Positions 28,272-37,257 of a stretch of 64,000 nucleotides of DNA are shown in pieces. Location of the stretch: assembly GCF_000312045.1 (NCBI RefSeq), contig NZ_HE978634.1, positions 739,940 to 803,939 on the forward strand, given 5' to 3'. A program made the position numbers and the translations under genes. The stretch's first letter is position 1. Every line of letters starts with the position of its first letter. Under the pieces are notes generated by a model that was not told the origin of the DNA, made no database searches, and saw only the letters and a list, made by a program, of their open reading frames with translations. The stretch is from Noviherbaspirillum massiliense JC206 (GTDB lineage: Bacteria > Pseudomonadota > Gammaproteobacteria > Burkholderiales > Burkholderiaceae_D).

Positions 28272-28871
28272 TTAACGGCGGCGCGGGTTGTTGGTCAGCA
28301 GCCGGTCCACATCATCGCTCAGCATGGCGATATCTCGCTGCAGGATGTTGTGCTCCCCCTTGCTGAGCTGGCCATCCGACCGGAATGCCGCTTCCTGCCG
28401 CTGGAGCTGGCGCTCCTTCGCAAAGAGATTGTCTGCTTCCCGCGGCGTGATCAGGCCGGATGCGATGCCATTTTCTATCCGGGCATGGATCTTCCGCTGT
28501 TGCCCCTCGAAGCCGGGACCGTGGGTTTCGTAGGATACGGCCACCTGCCGGTTCGCCAGTTTGCGATCCACTTCCGCATTCAGCTTCGCCAGGTCCTGGC
28601 GCAATTGCTGGCGCTCGTTGCGCGTGGCAACGCCATCACGCTTCATCCTGGCTTCGCGCAACTCGATTTCGCGCTCGCGCTGCCGCAGCTCCTGCGCCTC
28701 GCGCGCGGTGAGATCGCCCGAAGCGACGCCCGCCTGTATCCGGGCATGGACCTGCCGCTGGACTTGGTCGATGCCGGGCGTGTCGTCCGGCTGGGCCATT
28801 GCCGGCGCGATCATGGCGCAGCTGAGCACGCTGGAGGCAATGAGGGAGAGTGCGAAGGTTCTGGCTTTCAT
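28272..28871 (-). CDS. Exported protein with duplicated helical/EF-hand-like unit
   Basis: A signal peptide (about residues 1-26, ending AMAQPDD) precedes two repeats of about 75 residues. Both share the pattern QR..HARI..G.ASG..T.REA..L...E, then a DG-containing loop (KRDGVATRNE; RSDGQLSKGE) and L..D.A.L..DVDR.L.N. The DG...GE loop resembles an EF-hand half site. Internal duplication is clear, function unknown. A second small lipoprotein gene with a calcium-loop sequence lies immediately downstream-in-order on the same strand. Confidence 0.65.
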   Translation of the reverse strand: MKARTFALSLIASSVLSCAMIAPAMAQPDDTPGIDQVQRQVHARIQAGVASGDLTAREAQELRQREREIELREARMKRDGVATRNERQQLRQDLAKLNAEVDRKLANRQVAVSYETHGPGFEGQQRKIHARIENGIASGLITPREADNLFAKERQLQRQEAAFRSDGQLSKGEHNILQRDIAMLSDDVDRLLTNNPRRR

Positions 28872-28961
28872 GTTCTGCTTCCTTTTGATCGGCGTCGTCC
28901 CGCAGCCGTGCTGCCGGGAAGACGCGCTCGATGGGTTCCTGCTCGCCTTGCGAGCACGGGT

Positions 28962-29165
28962 TTAGTAGCGGTAAGGATTGCGCGGCCGCCGGTCATACCG
29001 GTTCGGCACGCCGTCGCCGTCACTGTCCCGCATGGCGCGATAGCGCGGACCGTCGCTGGCGTGAACGGTGGCCGAGACAGATACCCCGGGATCCGCGACC
29101 GGTACCGCGACACATCCGGTCAGGAAGCTGCAGGCTGCAGCGAGAGGGACGATGAGTGATTTCAT
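28962..29165 (-). CDS. Small lipoprotein with thrombospondin-3-like calcium loop
   Basis: The 67-residue product has a lipoprotein signal with lipobox LTGC at residue 18. The C-terminus has DSDGDGVPNRYDRRP, the DxDxDG loop of thrombospondin type-3 / EF-like repeats, known to bind calcium. GGGAG precedes the ATG. It precedes the duplicated-unit protein at 28871 in transcription, with a 90-bp gap, so a shared transcript is plausible. Confidence 0.68.
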   Translation of the reverse strand: MKSLIVPLAAACSFLTGCVAVPVADPGVSVSATVHASDGPRYRAMRDSDGDGVPNRYDRRPRNPYRY

Positions 29166-29468
29166 TGAATGCTCCCATGTGAGGAGGCCGCGTCATTCGC
29201 GGCCGGGTGACAGTGCATCAGGCAAACTGTCATGGCTCGTATTAAATACGAGCGCCCAGGGAGCGCCTAGGCAAAATCGGTAAGACGGGTTACGAGATGT
29301 ATGTATCGCAATGTACGCCTGATACATGGCGCGCAAAGACATCCGCAGCCTGGCTACATTTCGCAACAGCTTCAACAGGCTTCCGTCCGAATTTATGCAG
29401 CCGGACCAATGCCAGAAGATATACTTTCGCGGGCAATATCTGCCTACCCACCCGTTGAAAGGAACCCA
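29166..29468. other. Divergent intergenic region (303 bp)
   Basis: The region separates the small lipoprotein from the OMP gene. An AAGGA site sets the downstream start. No repeat or strong promoter is recognised. Confidence 0.35.
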
Positions 29469-30188
29469 ATGCATTTCCGTCATCTCGCCGCCCTGAGCCT
29501 GCTCGCCGTCATGCTGCCGGTGCGGGCCGCCGACAATATCGACAGCCTTGGCAGCCTCAGCCAGTCCGACTTCCGGCTGCTGTCGGAAGACCTGGGCGCA
29601 GCGCTCAGCTACAAGCCGCTTACGCCAGCGGAGCCGACCGGCGTGCTTGGCTTCGACCTGGGCGTGGAGGTGACGGCAACCCGGCTGGCGCATTCCGAGG
29701 TATTCGACCGCGCCGTGTCCGGCGGCGCGCCTGACACGCTGCTCGTGCCCAAGCTGCATCTGCACAAGGGCTTGCCATTCGGGATCGACATCGGCGCTTC
29801 CTATGCCGCCGTACCGAACAGTAATATCAAGCTGCTGGGTGCCGAAGTTCGCTATGCACTGCTGCAAGGCGGGATCGCCACGCCGGCAGTCGGACTGCGC
29901 GCAAGCTACAGCACAATGAGGGGCGTCAGTCAGCTCGACCTGGATACCACCGGGGTCGACCTGTCGATTTCCAAGGGCTTTGCCTTCTTCACGCCGTATG
30001 CCGGTGTCGGCCTCGTGCGGGTCAGCAGCACGCCGAACGATGTACCCAACCTGCGCAAGACCAGCTTCACCGACAACAAGTATTTCGTCGGCGCGAACTT
30101 CAACTTCCTGCTGATGAATATTGCAGTCGAAGCCGACCGCACCGGCGACACCACCTCCTACGGTGCCAAGCTGGGCTGGCGCTTTTAA
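29469..30188 (+). CDS. Outer-membrane beta-barrel protein
   Basis: The start at 29469 follows AAAGGA. A signal peptide (LLAVMLPVRA, cleaved near residue 20) precedes a 215-residue mature protein with alternating hydrophobic beta-strand patterns (GFDLGVEVTATRL, GIDIGASYAAVPNSNIKLLGAEVRYAL) and a C-terminal Phe in AKLGWRF, the outer-membrane insertion signal. No pore or enzyme role is recognised. It is monocistronic. A long hairpin follows. Confidence 0.78.
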   Translation: MHFRHLAALSLLAVMLPVRAADNIDSLGSLSQSDFRLLSEDLGAALSYKPLTPAEPTGVLGFDLGVEVTATRLAHSEVFDRAVSGGAPDTLLVPKLHLHKGLPFGIDIGASYAAVPNSNIKLLGAEVRYALLQGGIATPAVGLRASYSTMRGVSQLDLDTTGVDLSISKGFAFFTPYAGVGLVRVSSTPNDVPNLRKTSFTDNKYFVGANFNFLLMNIAVEADRTGDTTSYGAKLGWRF

Positions 30189-30571
30189 TAAGCGGCGCTT
30201 TCCCGATGCCGTTCAGGCCGCCGCCCGGCGGCCCGGGCTAAACCCTGCCGCACTGGTTGCTGCTGATTACCGAGAGCGGCAGCAGTCTGCGGCAGGGTAT
30301 GTCTGTCGACCGGTCCCCATCCTTTCGCGTTGCTGAAACAGAATTTCCTTGTGAGAGCCAGATCCGGCAGCGTCTCAGTTGCACGAGGACTGCGGGCAGG
30401 CATCAAAAAATAATCCCGCCGTCCCGCCGGTCGGCATGAAAACATTTCCATCGTTTGCAGTCTTAGCTGCTTCAACCGGATGTGCGCGGCCCGCCATCGA
30501 GGGTCTCCATGCAGTTTTGGCGAAATCATGGCGCCGTGCATGTTTGTCCTTTGCAAGGAAAGGAGATGGCC
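30189..30571 (+). other. Intergenic region (383 bp) with a long hairpin
   Basis: The region between the OMP and CBS genes holds a hairpin at 30243-30297 and otherwise no gene. The CBS ribosome site AAAGGAG is at its end. Confidence 0.4.
30243..30297 (+). repeat. Long imperfect inverted repeat
   Basis: CCCTGCCGCA and TGCGGCAGGG pair over 10 bp, with an inner TTGCTGC / GCGGCAGCA pairing. The element is 55 bases and lies 55 bases after the OMP stop. No T-run follows, so it may stabilise the mRNA end or be a decayed repeat. Confidence 0.55.
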
Positions 30572-30742
30572 ATGCAGATGGTTTCGCAAGTGATGACGCG
30601 CGACGTCAGGTTCGTGTCGCCGCAGGAAAGCCTGCAGCGCGCGGCGCAGATGATGGATGAGATGAATGTGGGGGCGCTGCCGGTGTGCGATGGCGACCGC
30701 CTGGTGGGCATGGTCACCGACCGCGACATCACCATACGCGGC
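30569..30742 (+). repeat. 174-bp block identical to 16931-17104
   Basis: This is the second copy of the CBS first-motif block described at 16931. Flanks differ, so the identity reflects recent exchange and not a whole-operon duplication. Confidence 0.9.
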
Positions 30743-31291
30743 GTGGCGGCGGGACGAACGCCCGGCGATGCCCATGTGGATGAAGTGATGAGTACCGACG
30801 TGCGCTGCGTGTTCGAGGACCAGCCCTTCGAGGATGTGATGATCCAGATGGCGGACAGCCAGATCCGCCGCGTGCCCGTCGTCTCCCATGACGAGCAGCG
30901 CAAGCTGGTCGGCATCGTGTCGCTCGGCGATGTGGTGACCAAGGGGCCTGCCGGCCAGCGACAGGAGGCGGAGGAAATGGTGGAAATGGTCTCGTCCCCG
31001 TCCGAACCGGGTCACCCGATGGGCAATGTGACGAAGGCCGCGGGCCGCACCGCTGAAGTCGGGGCAGACGCCGGAAGGCGCGGTTCGCAATCGGAGCAGC
31101 CGGCAGGCACCGATGTGCCGCGTGCAGGACAGAGTGGCATCGGCGCTGCCGGGGCATCAGGCGATCCCGGCACCAATGCGACCGGCGGTGCGCACGGCGA
31201 TGCCGCCACGGGCGATCCGCGCCGCAATTATGGCGTCGGGGGACAGGACATCACGGGCGGGGGATTGCCGCCAACCGGACGGCGGGGATGA
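30572..31291 (+). CDS. CBS-pair domain protein with disordered C-terminus (paralogue)
   Basis: AAAGGAG is six bases before the chosen ATG at 30572; an in-frame ATG at 30566 abuts the ribosome site and is rejected. The 239-residue protein has CBS motifs at about 7-57 and 73-125, as in the 16934 gene, and then a Gly/Thr/Asp-rich 100-residue tail. The two genes share 174 identical bases at their start and then diverge. It is flanked by a hairpin and a small convergent gene. Confidence 0.88.
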   Translation: MQMVSQVMTRDVRFVSPQESLQRAAQMMDEMNVGALPVCDGDRLVGMVTDRDITIRGVAAGRTPGDAHVDEVMSTDVRCVFEDQPFEDVMIQMADSQIRRVPVVSHDEQRKLVGIVSLGDVVTKGPAGQRQEAEEMVEMVSSPSEPGHPMGNVTKAAGRTAEVGADAGRRGSQSEQPAGTDVPRAGQSGIGAAGASGDPGTNATGGAHGDAATGDPRRNYGVGGQDITGGGLPPTGRRG

Positions 31292-31328
31292 TGCGGGACA
31301 CAGCGGCGTAATTTAGTGGCGCAGGCGG

Positions 31329-31357
31329 CGCACCCTGCCGGTCAAACGCAGGGTGCG
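31329..31357. repeat. REP-like palindrome, inverted orientation
   Basis: CGCACCCTGC and GCAGGGTGCG pair around a 9-base loop. The arms match the REP head of this window but are arranged inside-out relative to the BIME pairs. It lies between convergent genes (CBS and the 81-residue protein). Confidence 0.65.
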
Positions 31358-31377
31358 TCCTGCCGGTCCCAGCTTCT

Positions 31378-31626
31378 TCATTTCTTGCGCGAATTCTCCG
31401 GGCCGGCCTCGGGGTCTTTTTCGCCGGGAGGCACGCCCAGGCCGGGGCCGCCGACATTGTCGATCACGTTTCCCGGCGCGCCGCGCGTCACGGACGTGCC
31501 GTTTTCATCCACCTTGGCGCCGCCATTCAGCACATCGGGGCCCTTCGGATACTTCGTCTGCGGGGTGGGCGGATTGTGTTCTCCCGCCCGGTTCTCATGC
31601 CGCTCTTTCGAGCCGTCGTTTTGCAT
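31378..31626 (-). CDS. Small disordered hypothetical protein
   Basis: GAAGGAG lies seven bases before the ATG. The 82-residue product is highly polar (QNDGSKERHENRAGEHNPP, KGPDVLNGGAKVDENGTS, GEKDPEAGPEN) and likely disordered. It has no signal or known motif. It converges on the CBS gene with the palindrome between them. Confidence 0.55.
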   Translation of the reverse strand: MQNDGSKERHENRAGEHNPPTPQTKYPKGPDVLNGGAKVDENGTSVTRGAPGNVIDNVGGPGLGVPPGEKDPEAGPENSRKK

Positions 31627-31869
31627 CGTGATCTCCTTCGTTCAGGCAATTGAAACGTGACTGATGCCGCCTGCTGTCCGTAAACAGTGCGGCCGATAGT
31701 CGGATGACCCGGCAAATCTGCGATCGTTCACCTTCGGGCAAATAAGAAAGCTGCTCCACGGATCCGCGAAGCAGTGCAGGCCTCGGGCATAATGGCAGGC
31801 GGAGCGATTCGCATCCATCCTTCGATCCCGTCAACCGAAAACCACGACTACCCGGACAAGAGGTCTGTA

Positions 31870-32604
31870 ATGAAAGCAATTCTTACCGGACATACCCGCG
31901 GCCTCGGCGCCGCCATCGCGCAGGAACTGCTCGCACGGAACATCGCCGTGCTCGGCGTGGCGCGCAAGAGGAATGCCGAACTCGAAAAGAATTTCCCGGC
32001 GCTGCTGCAGCAGGCGGAAGTCGATCTTGCCGATTCTTCGGCGCTTGCGCACTGGCTTGCCGGTGGCGCGCTGCAAGGCTTCATGGCCGGCAGCAAGGAA
32101 ATCCTGCTCGTCAACAATGCCGGAATCGTGCAGCCGGTCGGGCCGATCGACACGCAGGATCCAGTCACCATTGCGCAGGCAGTGAGCCTGAACGTGGCAG
32201 CCCCGCTGATGCTGGCGGGTGCTGTGGCCGCGGCCAATCGGGGCACGGGCGGGCTGCGCATCCTGCATGTGTCCAGCGGTGCGGCACGCAATGCCTATCC
32301 CGGCTGGAGCGTCTACTGCGCAACGAAGGCGGCGCTCGACCACCATGCCCGCGCCGTGGTGCTGGACAAGACGCCGAACGTGCGCATATGCAGCCTCGCC
32401 CCGGGCGTGATCGATACCGACATGCAGGCGCAAATACGCGCCACGCCGGTCGAGCATTTCCCCCTGCGCGAACGATTCGAAGGCCTCAAGCGTGAAGGCC
32501 AGCTGACCAGCCCGGAAGACTGCGCCAGGCGGCTGGTCGATTACCTGCTCGACGCGAAGTTCGGGCAGATGCCGGTTGCCGACATTCGCGAGATCGACCG
32601 GTAA
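31870..32604 (+). CDS. Short-chain dehydrogenase/reductase (SDR)
   Basis: The start at 31870 follows AAGAGG. The 244-residue protein shows an SDR layout: a nucleotide-binding Rossmann start TGHTRGLGAAIA, a NNAG segment in VNNAGIV, and catalytic Y..xxK in YCATKAAL (residues about 156-160) after a Ser in VSSGAA. An APGVIDTDM follows. NAD(P)H-linked alcohol or keto reduction is expected; the substrate is unknown. It is monocistronic. Confidence 0.9.
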   Translation: MKAILTGHTRGLGAAIAQELLARNIAVLGVARKRNAELEKNFPALLQQAEVDLADSSALAHWLAGGALQGFMAGSKEILLVNNAGIVQPVGPIDTQDPVTIAQAVSLNVAAPLMLAGAVAAANRGTGGLRILHVSSGAARNAYPGWSVYCATKAALDHHARAVVLDKTPNVRICSLAPGVIDTDMQAQIRATPVEHFPLRERFEGLKREGQLTSPEDCARRLVDYLLDAKFGQMPVADIREIDR

Positions 32605-32746
32605 GGCGGTGCTGCATACGGGCCAGGACGCAGTTTGACAAGCGTAGCGAGCGGTCCGGATGTTGGCCGAGGAGCGCACGCGTACGCAGGTACGCCGGAC
32701 ACCGCAGGCCGAAAGCCGGATCGCGCAACAGCTTTGCTCACCAAGC

Positions 32747-33580
32747 CTAGGCGCGTATCGCTACTACTTCAAGATACTCGGCATCGACCTCGGTGGTGGC
32801 GCCGTCGCGCGCGCGGTTGTTGCGCGTCCAGAGCTGCACCAGATCGTCGCGCAGCGCGGCCTGCCCGGCGGGATCGAGTGCAGACAGCGCGCGCAGCGTC
32901 GGTCCATAGTATTGGAAGAAGAAGTCGGCTACCTCGGCCGGCGGGAAGGGGTAGCGCATCGGGTACATGCGCTTTTCGGTGGTGATGCTCGCCGTGCCTT
33001 CCCGCAGCCGTTCGCGCACGGTCGCTTCGTCACCCCATTTCACGGGAGAGGCCATCAGCGGCGGGGGCGGCACGTGCTTGCCGACGATCTTGAACATCTG
33101 CCCGACGTGGCCTTCCGGCGTCCAGTTCGCCATCGCGATGCGACCACCCGGCCGGCATACGCGCACCATCTCGGCTGCCACTTCCTCGGGGCGGGGCGCG
33201 AACATCGCGCCGATCAGGCTCACCACCAGGTCGAACGAATCATCCTGATAGGGCAGCATCTCCGCATCGCCTTCGTCGAACTGGGCACGCACGCCCTCGG
33301 CCCGGGCGCGCTCCCGCGCCCGTTCGATCAGGTTGGCGGCAATGTCGATGCCGGTCACCTGCACGCCGGCACGGGCGGCGGGAATTGCGATCTGACCCGC
33401 ACCGCAGCCTATATCCAGCATGCGCGTGCCCGGTTCCACGGCCAGGCGCTGCAGGAACTCCAGCGCGCCGGGTTCCAGGTATTGGGAAAAGTGTGCGTAA
33501 TCACCCGACATCCATGTCGCCTTGAGGCGATCCTTGAGCGCTTTCATGTCTGGGGTCATCTCGGTGGTCATCTCGGCCAT
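32747..33580 (-). CDS. Class I SAM-dependent methyltransferase
   Basis: The 277-residue protein has the SAM-binding motif [13 protein letters not shown] (about residue 55), then an acidic loop [12 protein letters not shown] and [21 protein letters not shown]. It belongs to the methyltransferase 11/25-type group. The acceptor is unknown. The gene is on the minus strand convergent with the SDR gene; no partner is evident. Confidence 0.85.
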   Translation of the reverse strand: MAEMTTEMTPDMKALKDRLKATWMSGDYAHFSQYLEPGALEFLQRLAVEPGTRMLDIGCGAGQIAIPAARAGVQVTGIDIAANLIERARERARAEGVRAQFDEGDAEMLPYQDDSFDLVVSLIGAMFAPRPEEVAAEMVRVCRPGGRIAMANWTPEGHVGQMFKIVGKHVPPPPLMASPVKWGDEATVRERLREGTASITTEKRMYPMRYPFPPAEVADFFFQYYGPTLRALSALDPAGQAALRDDLVQLWTRNNRARDGATTEVDAEYLEVVAIRA

Positions 33581-33953
33581 GATTTCAGCTCCTCGGCGGT
33601 AACAACGTGAGGCTGCCCGCGTTTAATGGTCCGGGCGCAACCGGATGAAGCCGGAAGGGCGGGGCGGTCAGCAGGCAGACGTGTGGAGTGTTCGCCTGCT
33701 GCCATGAGGTGTCAACGCCATGGCAGAATACTTGTCGCCGGCTGTTTGATGATGCTCAAGGAGTCTCGGGTTCGGCAATCCAGCCTGCAACTTGAGATGC
33801 CGCCACCGTGCATGGCATCAAGGATGATGACAGGCATTGCGCTTCGACGAAGTGGTCGATTTCTGCTCGATGTGAAGTTCGGGCTGACGCTGGCGCCTGA
33901 TATTCGAGACGCCGGCAGGGCAGGAGAACCGGCAATTAACGGCTCGGTCCTGC
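33581..33953 (-). other. Intergenic region (373 bp)
   Basis: Lies between the methyltransferase start and the end of the DsbA-like gene, both minus strand. A plus-strand frame is open but has no ribosome site or motif. Nothing else is recognised. Confidence 0.4.
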
Positions 33954-34493
33954 TCAGTGCGTGCCCGCGCTTCGCCTCAGCGTTTCAATTGCTGCCGCCA
34001 GCGATGCCAGGTCGGAGTCGCCCTGGTAACGGTGTCCATTGATGAAGAAGGTGGGTGTACCCTCGACGCCGCTGCGCAGCCCACCTTCGATGTCAGCCTC
34101 GATCTTCGGATCGCAGGCGCCGCCGACAAGGGCTTGTTGCAAATCCATGCGGGACAGGCCGAGCTGCCTGAAGATTTCCGCATACAGGGGCAGGCCGAGC
34201 AGCGCCTGGTTTTCATAAAGCGCATCATGCACATCCCAGAAAGGTCCCTGTGAGCCTGCGAACTCGGCCGTTTCGGCAGCGGCTGCGGCTTCGGGATGAA
34301 GCTCCGTCAGGGGAAAGTTCCGGTACACGAATCGCAGATCCTCGCCGAAGCAATCCTGCAATTGCCGGACGATGACATGAGCCTTCGCACAGTAGGGGCA
34401 CTGGTAGTCGCCGTACTCGACAAGCGTGATCCTTGCGGAAGGATTGCCCTGAGCGTGATCGTCTGGCGTAACAGGAACATTGAGGTCGGGCAT
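33954..34493 (-). CDS. Cytoplasmic DsbA-family thioredoxin-fold protein
   Basis: The 179-residue protein has YGDYQCPYCAKAHVIV with active site C32-P-Y-C35, then FVYRNFPLTELHPEA, and the cis-proline VEGTPTFF near residue 150. This is the DsbA/FrnE-like fold. With no signal peptide it would act in the cytoplasm, as do FrnE-like disulfide oxidoreductases. It is monocistronic. Confidence 0.9.
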   Translation of the reverse strand: MPDLNVPVTPDDHAQGNPSARITLVEYGDYQCPYCAKAHVIVRQLQDCFGEDLRFVYRNFPLTELHPEAAAAAETAEFAGSQGPFWDVHDALYENQALLGLPLYAEIFRQLGLSRMDLQQALVGGACDPKIEADIEGGLRSGVEGTPTFFINGHRYQGDSDLASLAAAIETLRRSAGTH

Positions 34494-34643
34494 GATATTG
34501 GCAGTACGGATAGGAGGCTATCGCGCTTGGAGTAGCGCCTCCGGGATAGGTTCTATCCCGATCCGGCCCATTCTTTCGCCGGAACGAGCTGTCCTCGTCA
34601 GTATGCGGCGCGCAGGGCGGATATGCCTTTCCTGACCAACACT

Positions 34644-35060
34644 TCAGGCACCAAGCACCGTGACTACCACCTTGCGCTGCTGCGCACCGGTGCGATGCTC
34701 CCAGAGAAAGATGCCCTGCCATGTGCCGAGCAGCAGACGGCCTGCGCCGACGGGAATGGTGAGTCCGGGGCCGGTCAGCACGCTGCGCGCATGCGCGGCC
34801 ATGTCGTCCGGTCCTTCGAGATCGTGGCGGTAGGCGGGATCGCCGTCGGGAGCAAGGCGTGCGAGGAGGGTGTCAAGGTCGCGCCGCACATCGGGATCGG
34901 CATTTTCCGTGATCGTCAGCGAGCAGCTGGTGTGCTGCACGAAGACATGCGCAATCCCGGTCTGCACGCCGGATGCGGTCACGATGCGCGCGACCGCTTC
35001 AGTGATGTTGCGGGTGCCGCGCCCGGGTGTCGCAAATTCGAGGATGGATTGATGGTGCAT
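34644..35060 (-). CDS. YjbQ/UPF0047 family protein
   Basis: The start at 35060 follows GGAG. The 138-residue protein has the family's conserved IAHVFVQHTSCSLTITEN and LLLGTWQGIFLWEHRT with paired His residues. Some members have secondary thiamine-phosphate synthase activity in vitro; the physiological role is unclear. It precedes psd in transcription order only in part, with a REP palindrome in the gap. Confidence 0.92.
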   Translation of the reverse strand: MHHQSILEFATPGRGTRNITEAVARIVTASGVQTGIAHVFVQHTSCSLTITENADPDVRRDLDTLLARLAPDGDPAYRHDLEGPDDMAAHARSVLTGPGLTIPVGAGRLLLGTWQGIFLWEHRTGAQQRKVVVTVLGA

Positions 35061-35082
35061 CGCTTCTCCATCAAGAGAATAG

Positions 35083-35107
35083 GTAGGGTGCGCATGACGC
35101 ACCCTGC
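35083..35107. repeat. REP-like palindrome (single element)
   Basis: AGGGTGCG and CGCACCCT arms with a short loop form a tight palindrome between the YjbQ start and the psd stop. It shares the REP head sequence of this window. Confidence 0.65.
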
Positions 35108-35138
35108 GTCTCATCGCAGTTTCATCGCAGCCCGGCAA

Positions 35139-36002
35139 TCACGTCGGCTTGTGTCCCATCGCTTCGCCCAAACGGATCGCGCGCTCGGCCAGCCACTCCG
35201 GATTGAATTCGATCACGCCGCGCGGAAACAGCATCACGACGGTGGAGCCGAGCAGGAAGCGGCCCATTTCCTCGCCTTTCTTCAGCACGATGTCCTGGTC
35301 CTTGTAAGTCCACTCGCGCACGGTGCGCAAGCGCGGCGGATTGACCACGCCATGCCATACCGTTGCCATGCTGCCGACGATGGTGGCGCCGACCAGCACC
35401 AGCGCGAAGGGGCCGAACGGCGAGTCGAACACGCACACGACGCGTTCGTTGCGTGCGAACAGGCCCGGCACGCCGCGTGCAGTGGTCGGGTTCACCGAAA
35501 ACAGCGAGCCCGGCACATAGATCATGCGCGTCAGCCTGCCGTCGCAGGGCATGTGGATGCGGTGGTAGTCGCGCGGGCTGAGGTAGAGCGTGGCGAAGCT
35601 GCCGTGCTCGAACATTGCCGCCAGCTTCGTGTCGCCGCCAACCAGCGCGGTAGTGGAATAGCGGTGGCCCTTGGCCTGGATGATCTGGTCATGCTCGATG
35701 GCGCCGAACTGGCTGATCGCACCATCGACCGGGCAGATGAAATCGGCATTGGCCAGCGGGCGGGCGCCTTCGCGCAAGGCCCGGGTGAAGAAATCGTTGA
35801 AGCTCTTGTAGCTGGACAGGTCCGGATTGAGCGCTTCCTGCATGTTGACGCCATAGCGCTTCACGAACCAGCGGATCAGCTGCGGCGTGAAGCGTCCATC
35901 CTCCGCACCCGCCACCCGCCCGGCAAACACGGTCAGGGCTTGTTTCGGAAGCACGTATTGATGGAGCACGGACAAACGCTTTTTCGGCACGATCGATCTC
36001 AC
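35139..36002 (-). CDS. psd: Phosphatidylserine decarboxylase
   Basis: The 287-residue proenzyme makes phosphatidylethanolamine from phosphatidylserine and cleaves itself to expose a pyruvoyl group. The LGST site is at residues 251-254, so cleavage lies between G252 and S253. Conserved D93 in CPVDGAISQ and H148 in YHRIHMPCDG complete the active site. A hydrophobic N-terminal approach to the membrane is present. It is not followed by pssA here. The call is firm. Confidence 0.95.
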   Translation of the reverse strand: MRSIVPKKRLSVLHQYVLPKQALTVFAGRVAGAEDGRFTPQLIRWFVKRYGVNMQEALNPDLSSYKSFNDFFTRALREGARPLANADFICPVDGAISQFGAIEHDQIIQAKGHRYSTTALVGGDTKLAAMFEHGSFATLYLSPRDYHRIHMPCDGRLTRMIYVPGSLFSVNPTTARGVPGLFARNERVVCVFDSPFGPFALVLVGATIVGSMATVWHGVVNPPRLRTVREWTYKDQDIVLKKGEEMGRFLLGSTVVMLFPRGVIEFNPEWLAERAIRLGEAMGHKPT

Positions 36003-36111
36003 GGAAAAGAATAGGGCCAGATTATAGCCGTAGTGGATTGGCGAGGTGGGGCGGCCAGGGCCGGCTCCGCCCTCGCGGATCGCCCGGCAACGGCATGGGA
36101 TGGCGGGTGTT

Positions 36112-37044
36112 TCAGCGCATCGGCAAGTACGCGCTGAGAGCCTCGACCAATGCCAGCGGATAGGGAATGCCCGGATTCAGGTGATGGCAGGCATTGTCGA
36201 CATACCTCGGCTGTATCTCGGGGTTTTCGCTGCGCAACAGATCGGGCAATGAATTCATCGCGCCGAACCAGTCCAGCTCGCCGATGATCTGAACCGTTCG
36301 TTTGAATTTGCGTGGCACGCCCACCACGGCGCTGACGGTGACGACATGCAGTTCGTCGTAATAGGGATCGGGACGTCCGTCCATCTGTTCCACGAATTGC
36401 TCCAGTACAAAATCGATCAGCAGGGCACCCTTGCTGTGGCCGACCAGCAGCTCCAGGTTCTTCGGCCGCGCCCTCAGGATATCCAGCAGGGTGCCGGAAT
36501 CAAGCTCGCGCGGAAGCAGCTTGTTGCGCGGGTCGATGCCGAACCGGAGCGCGCTGCTTGCGTCGTCCAGGGCTTCCGAAGGGAACCATCCCGGACTCTT
36601 TTCCACCAGTATTTCCAGGTAATGACGAAGCCGGTCCAGGTATCCGTAAAAGAACCAGCCTCCCATGGCTTCGGTCATCAGATCGACGGCTCCGTATCCG
36701 GACACGATGCCTGCCACGTCGAATCCATAGGTATCCGCAACGTTGCGGGCAAGGGCTGCCGTGCCCACGATCGAGCTGCCGACACCGGCAATGGCCACGC
36801 CGCGGATATTGTCGCGCTCCCGCTTCAGCATCTCGGTCGCGTTCCTGTAGTGACGGATTCCTTCATCGTGCTTGCTTGGAGCGACCACGATCACCGCGCC
36901 TTCATGGTCCGATGCCGTGGACAGTTCCGACAGTTCATCCCGCGACAATGCCTCGATGTCGTAAAAGTACGCATCCAGAAGGATATTGCGCGCCCTCGCC
37001 AGAGGCTTGGCTGGTGCGCCGAGCAGATCGTTTTTGGAAATCAT
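36112..37044 (-). CDS. Alpha/beta-hydrolase-fold protein with GHSKG elbow
   Basis: The ATG at 37044 is preferred over an upstream GTG because AAAGG spacing is better. The 310-residue protein has LELLVGHSKGALL, a G-x-S-x-G nucleophile elbow, preceded by an extended N-terminal Rossmann-like region (GVAIAGVGSSIVGT). A family is not recognised; lipase-like or acyl-ester function is inferred only. It is divergent from the downstream lipoprotein gene. Confidence 0.55.
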   Translation of the reverse strand: MISKNDLLGAPAKPLARARNILLDAYFYDIEALSRDELSELSTASDHEGAVIVVAPSKHDEGIRHYRNATEMLKRERDNIRGVAIAGVGSSIVGTAALARNVADTYGFDVAGIVSGYGAVDLMTEAMGGWFFYGYLDRLRHYLEILVEKSPGWFPSEALDDASSALRFGIDPRNKLLPRELDSGTLLDILRARPKNLELLVGHSKGALLIDFVLEQFVEQMDGRPDPYYDELHVVTVSAVVGVPRKFKRTVQIIGELDWFGAMNSLPDLLRSENPEIQPRYVDNACHHLNPGIPYPLALVEALSAYLPMR

Positions 37045-37257
37045 TACCCGCACCTTTCCGATGGATTCGTTTGCCTGCCTTCAGTGTAGGCGGCGTCCGC
37101 CATGGACTGTTTCCGGCATTGGGCATCGCTGAGCGATATCAATGCCGGTCAGCGCCGGCACGCGAGGCTGGCACGCCTCCTGCAACGGAACTGTTACCGG
37201 TTCGGACGGTACATATCAGCATCGTCCATCACCGTATCTCCAGGAGGAAATCCAGCC

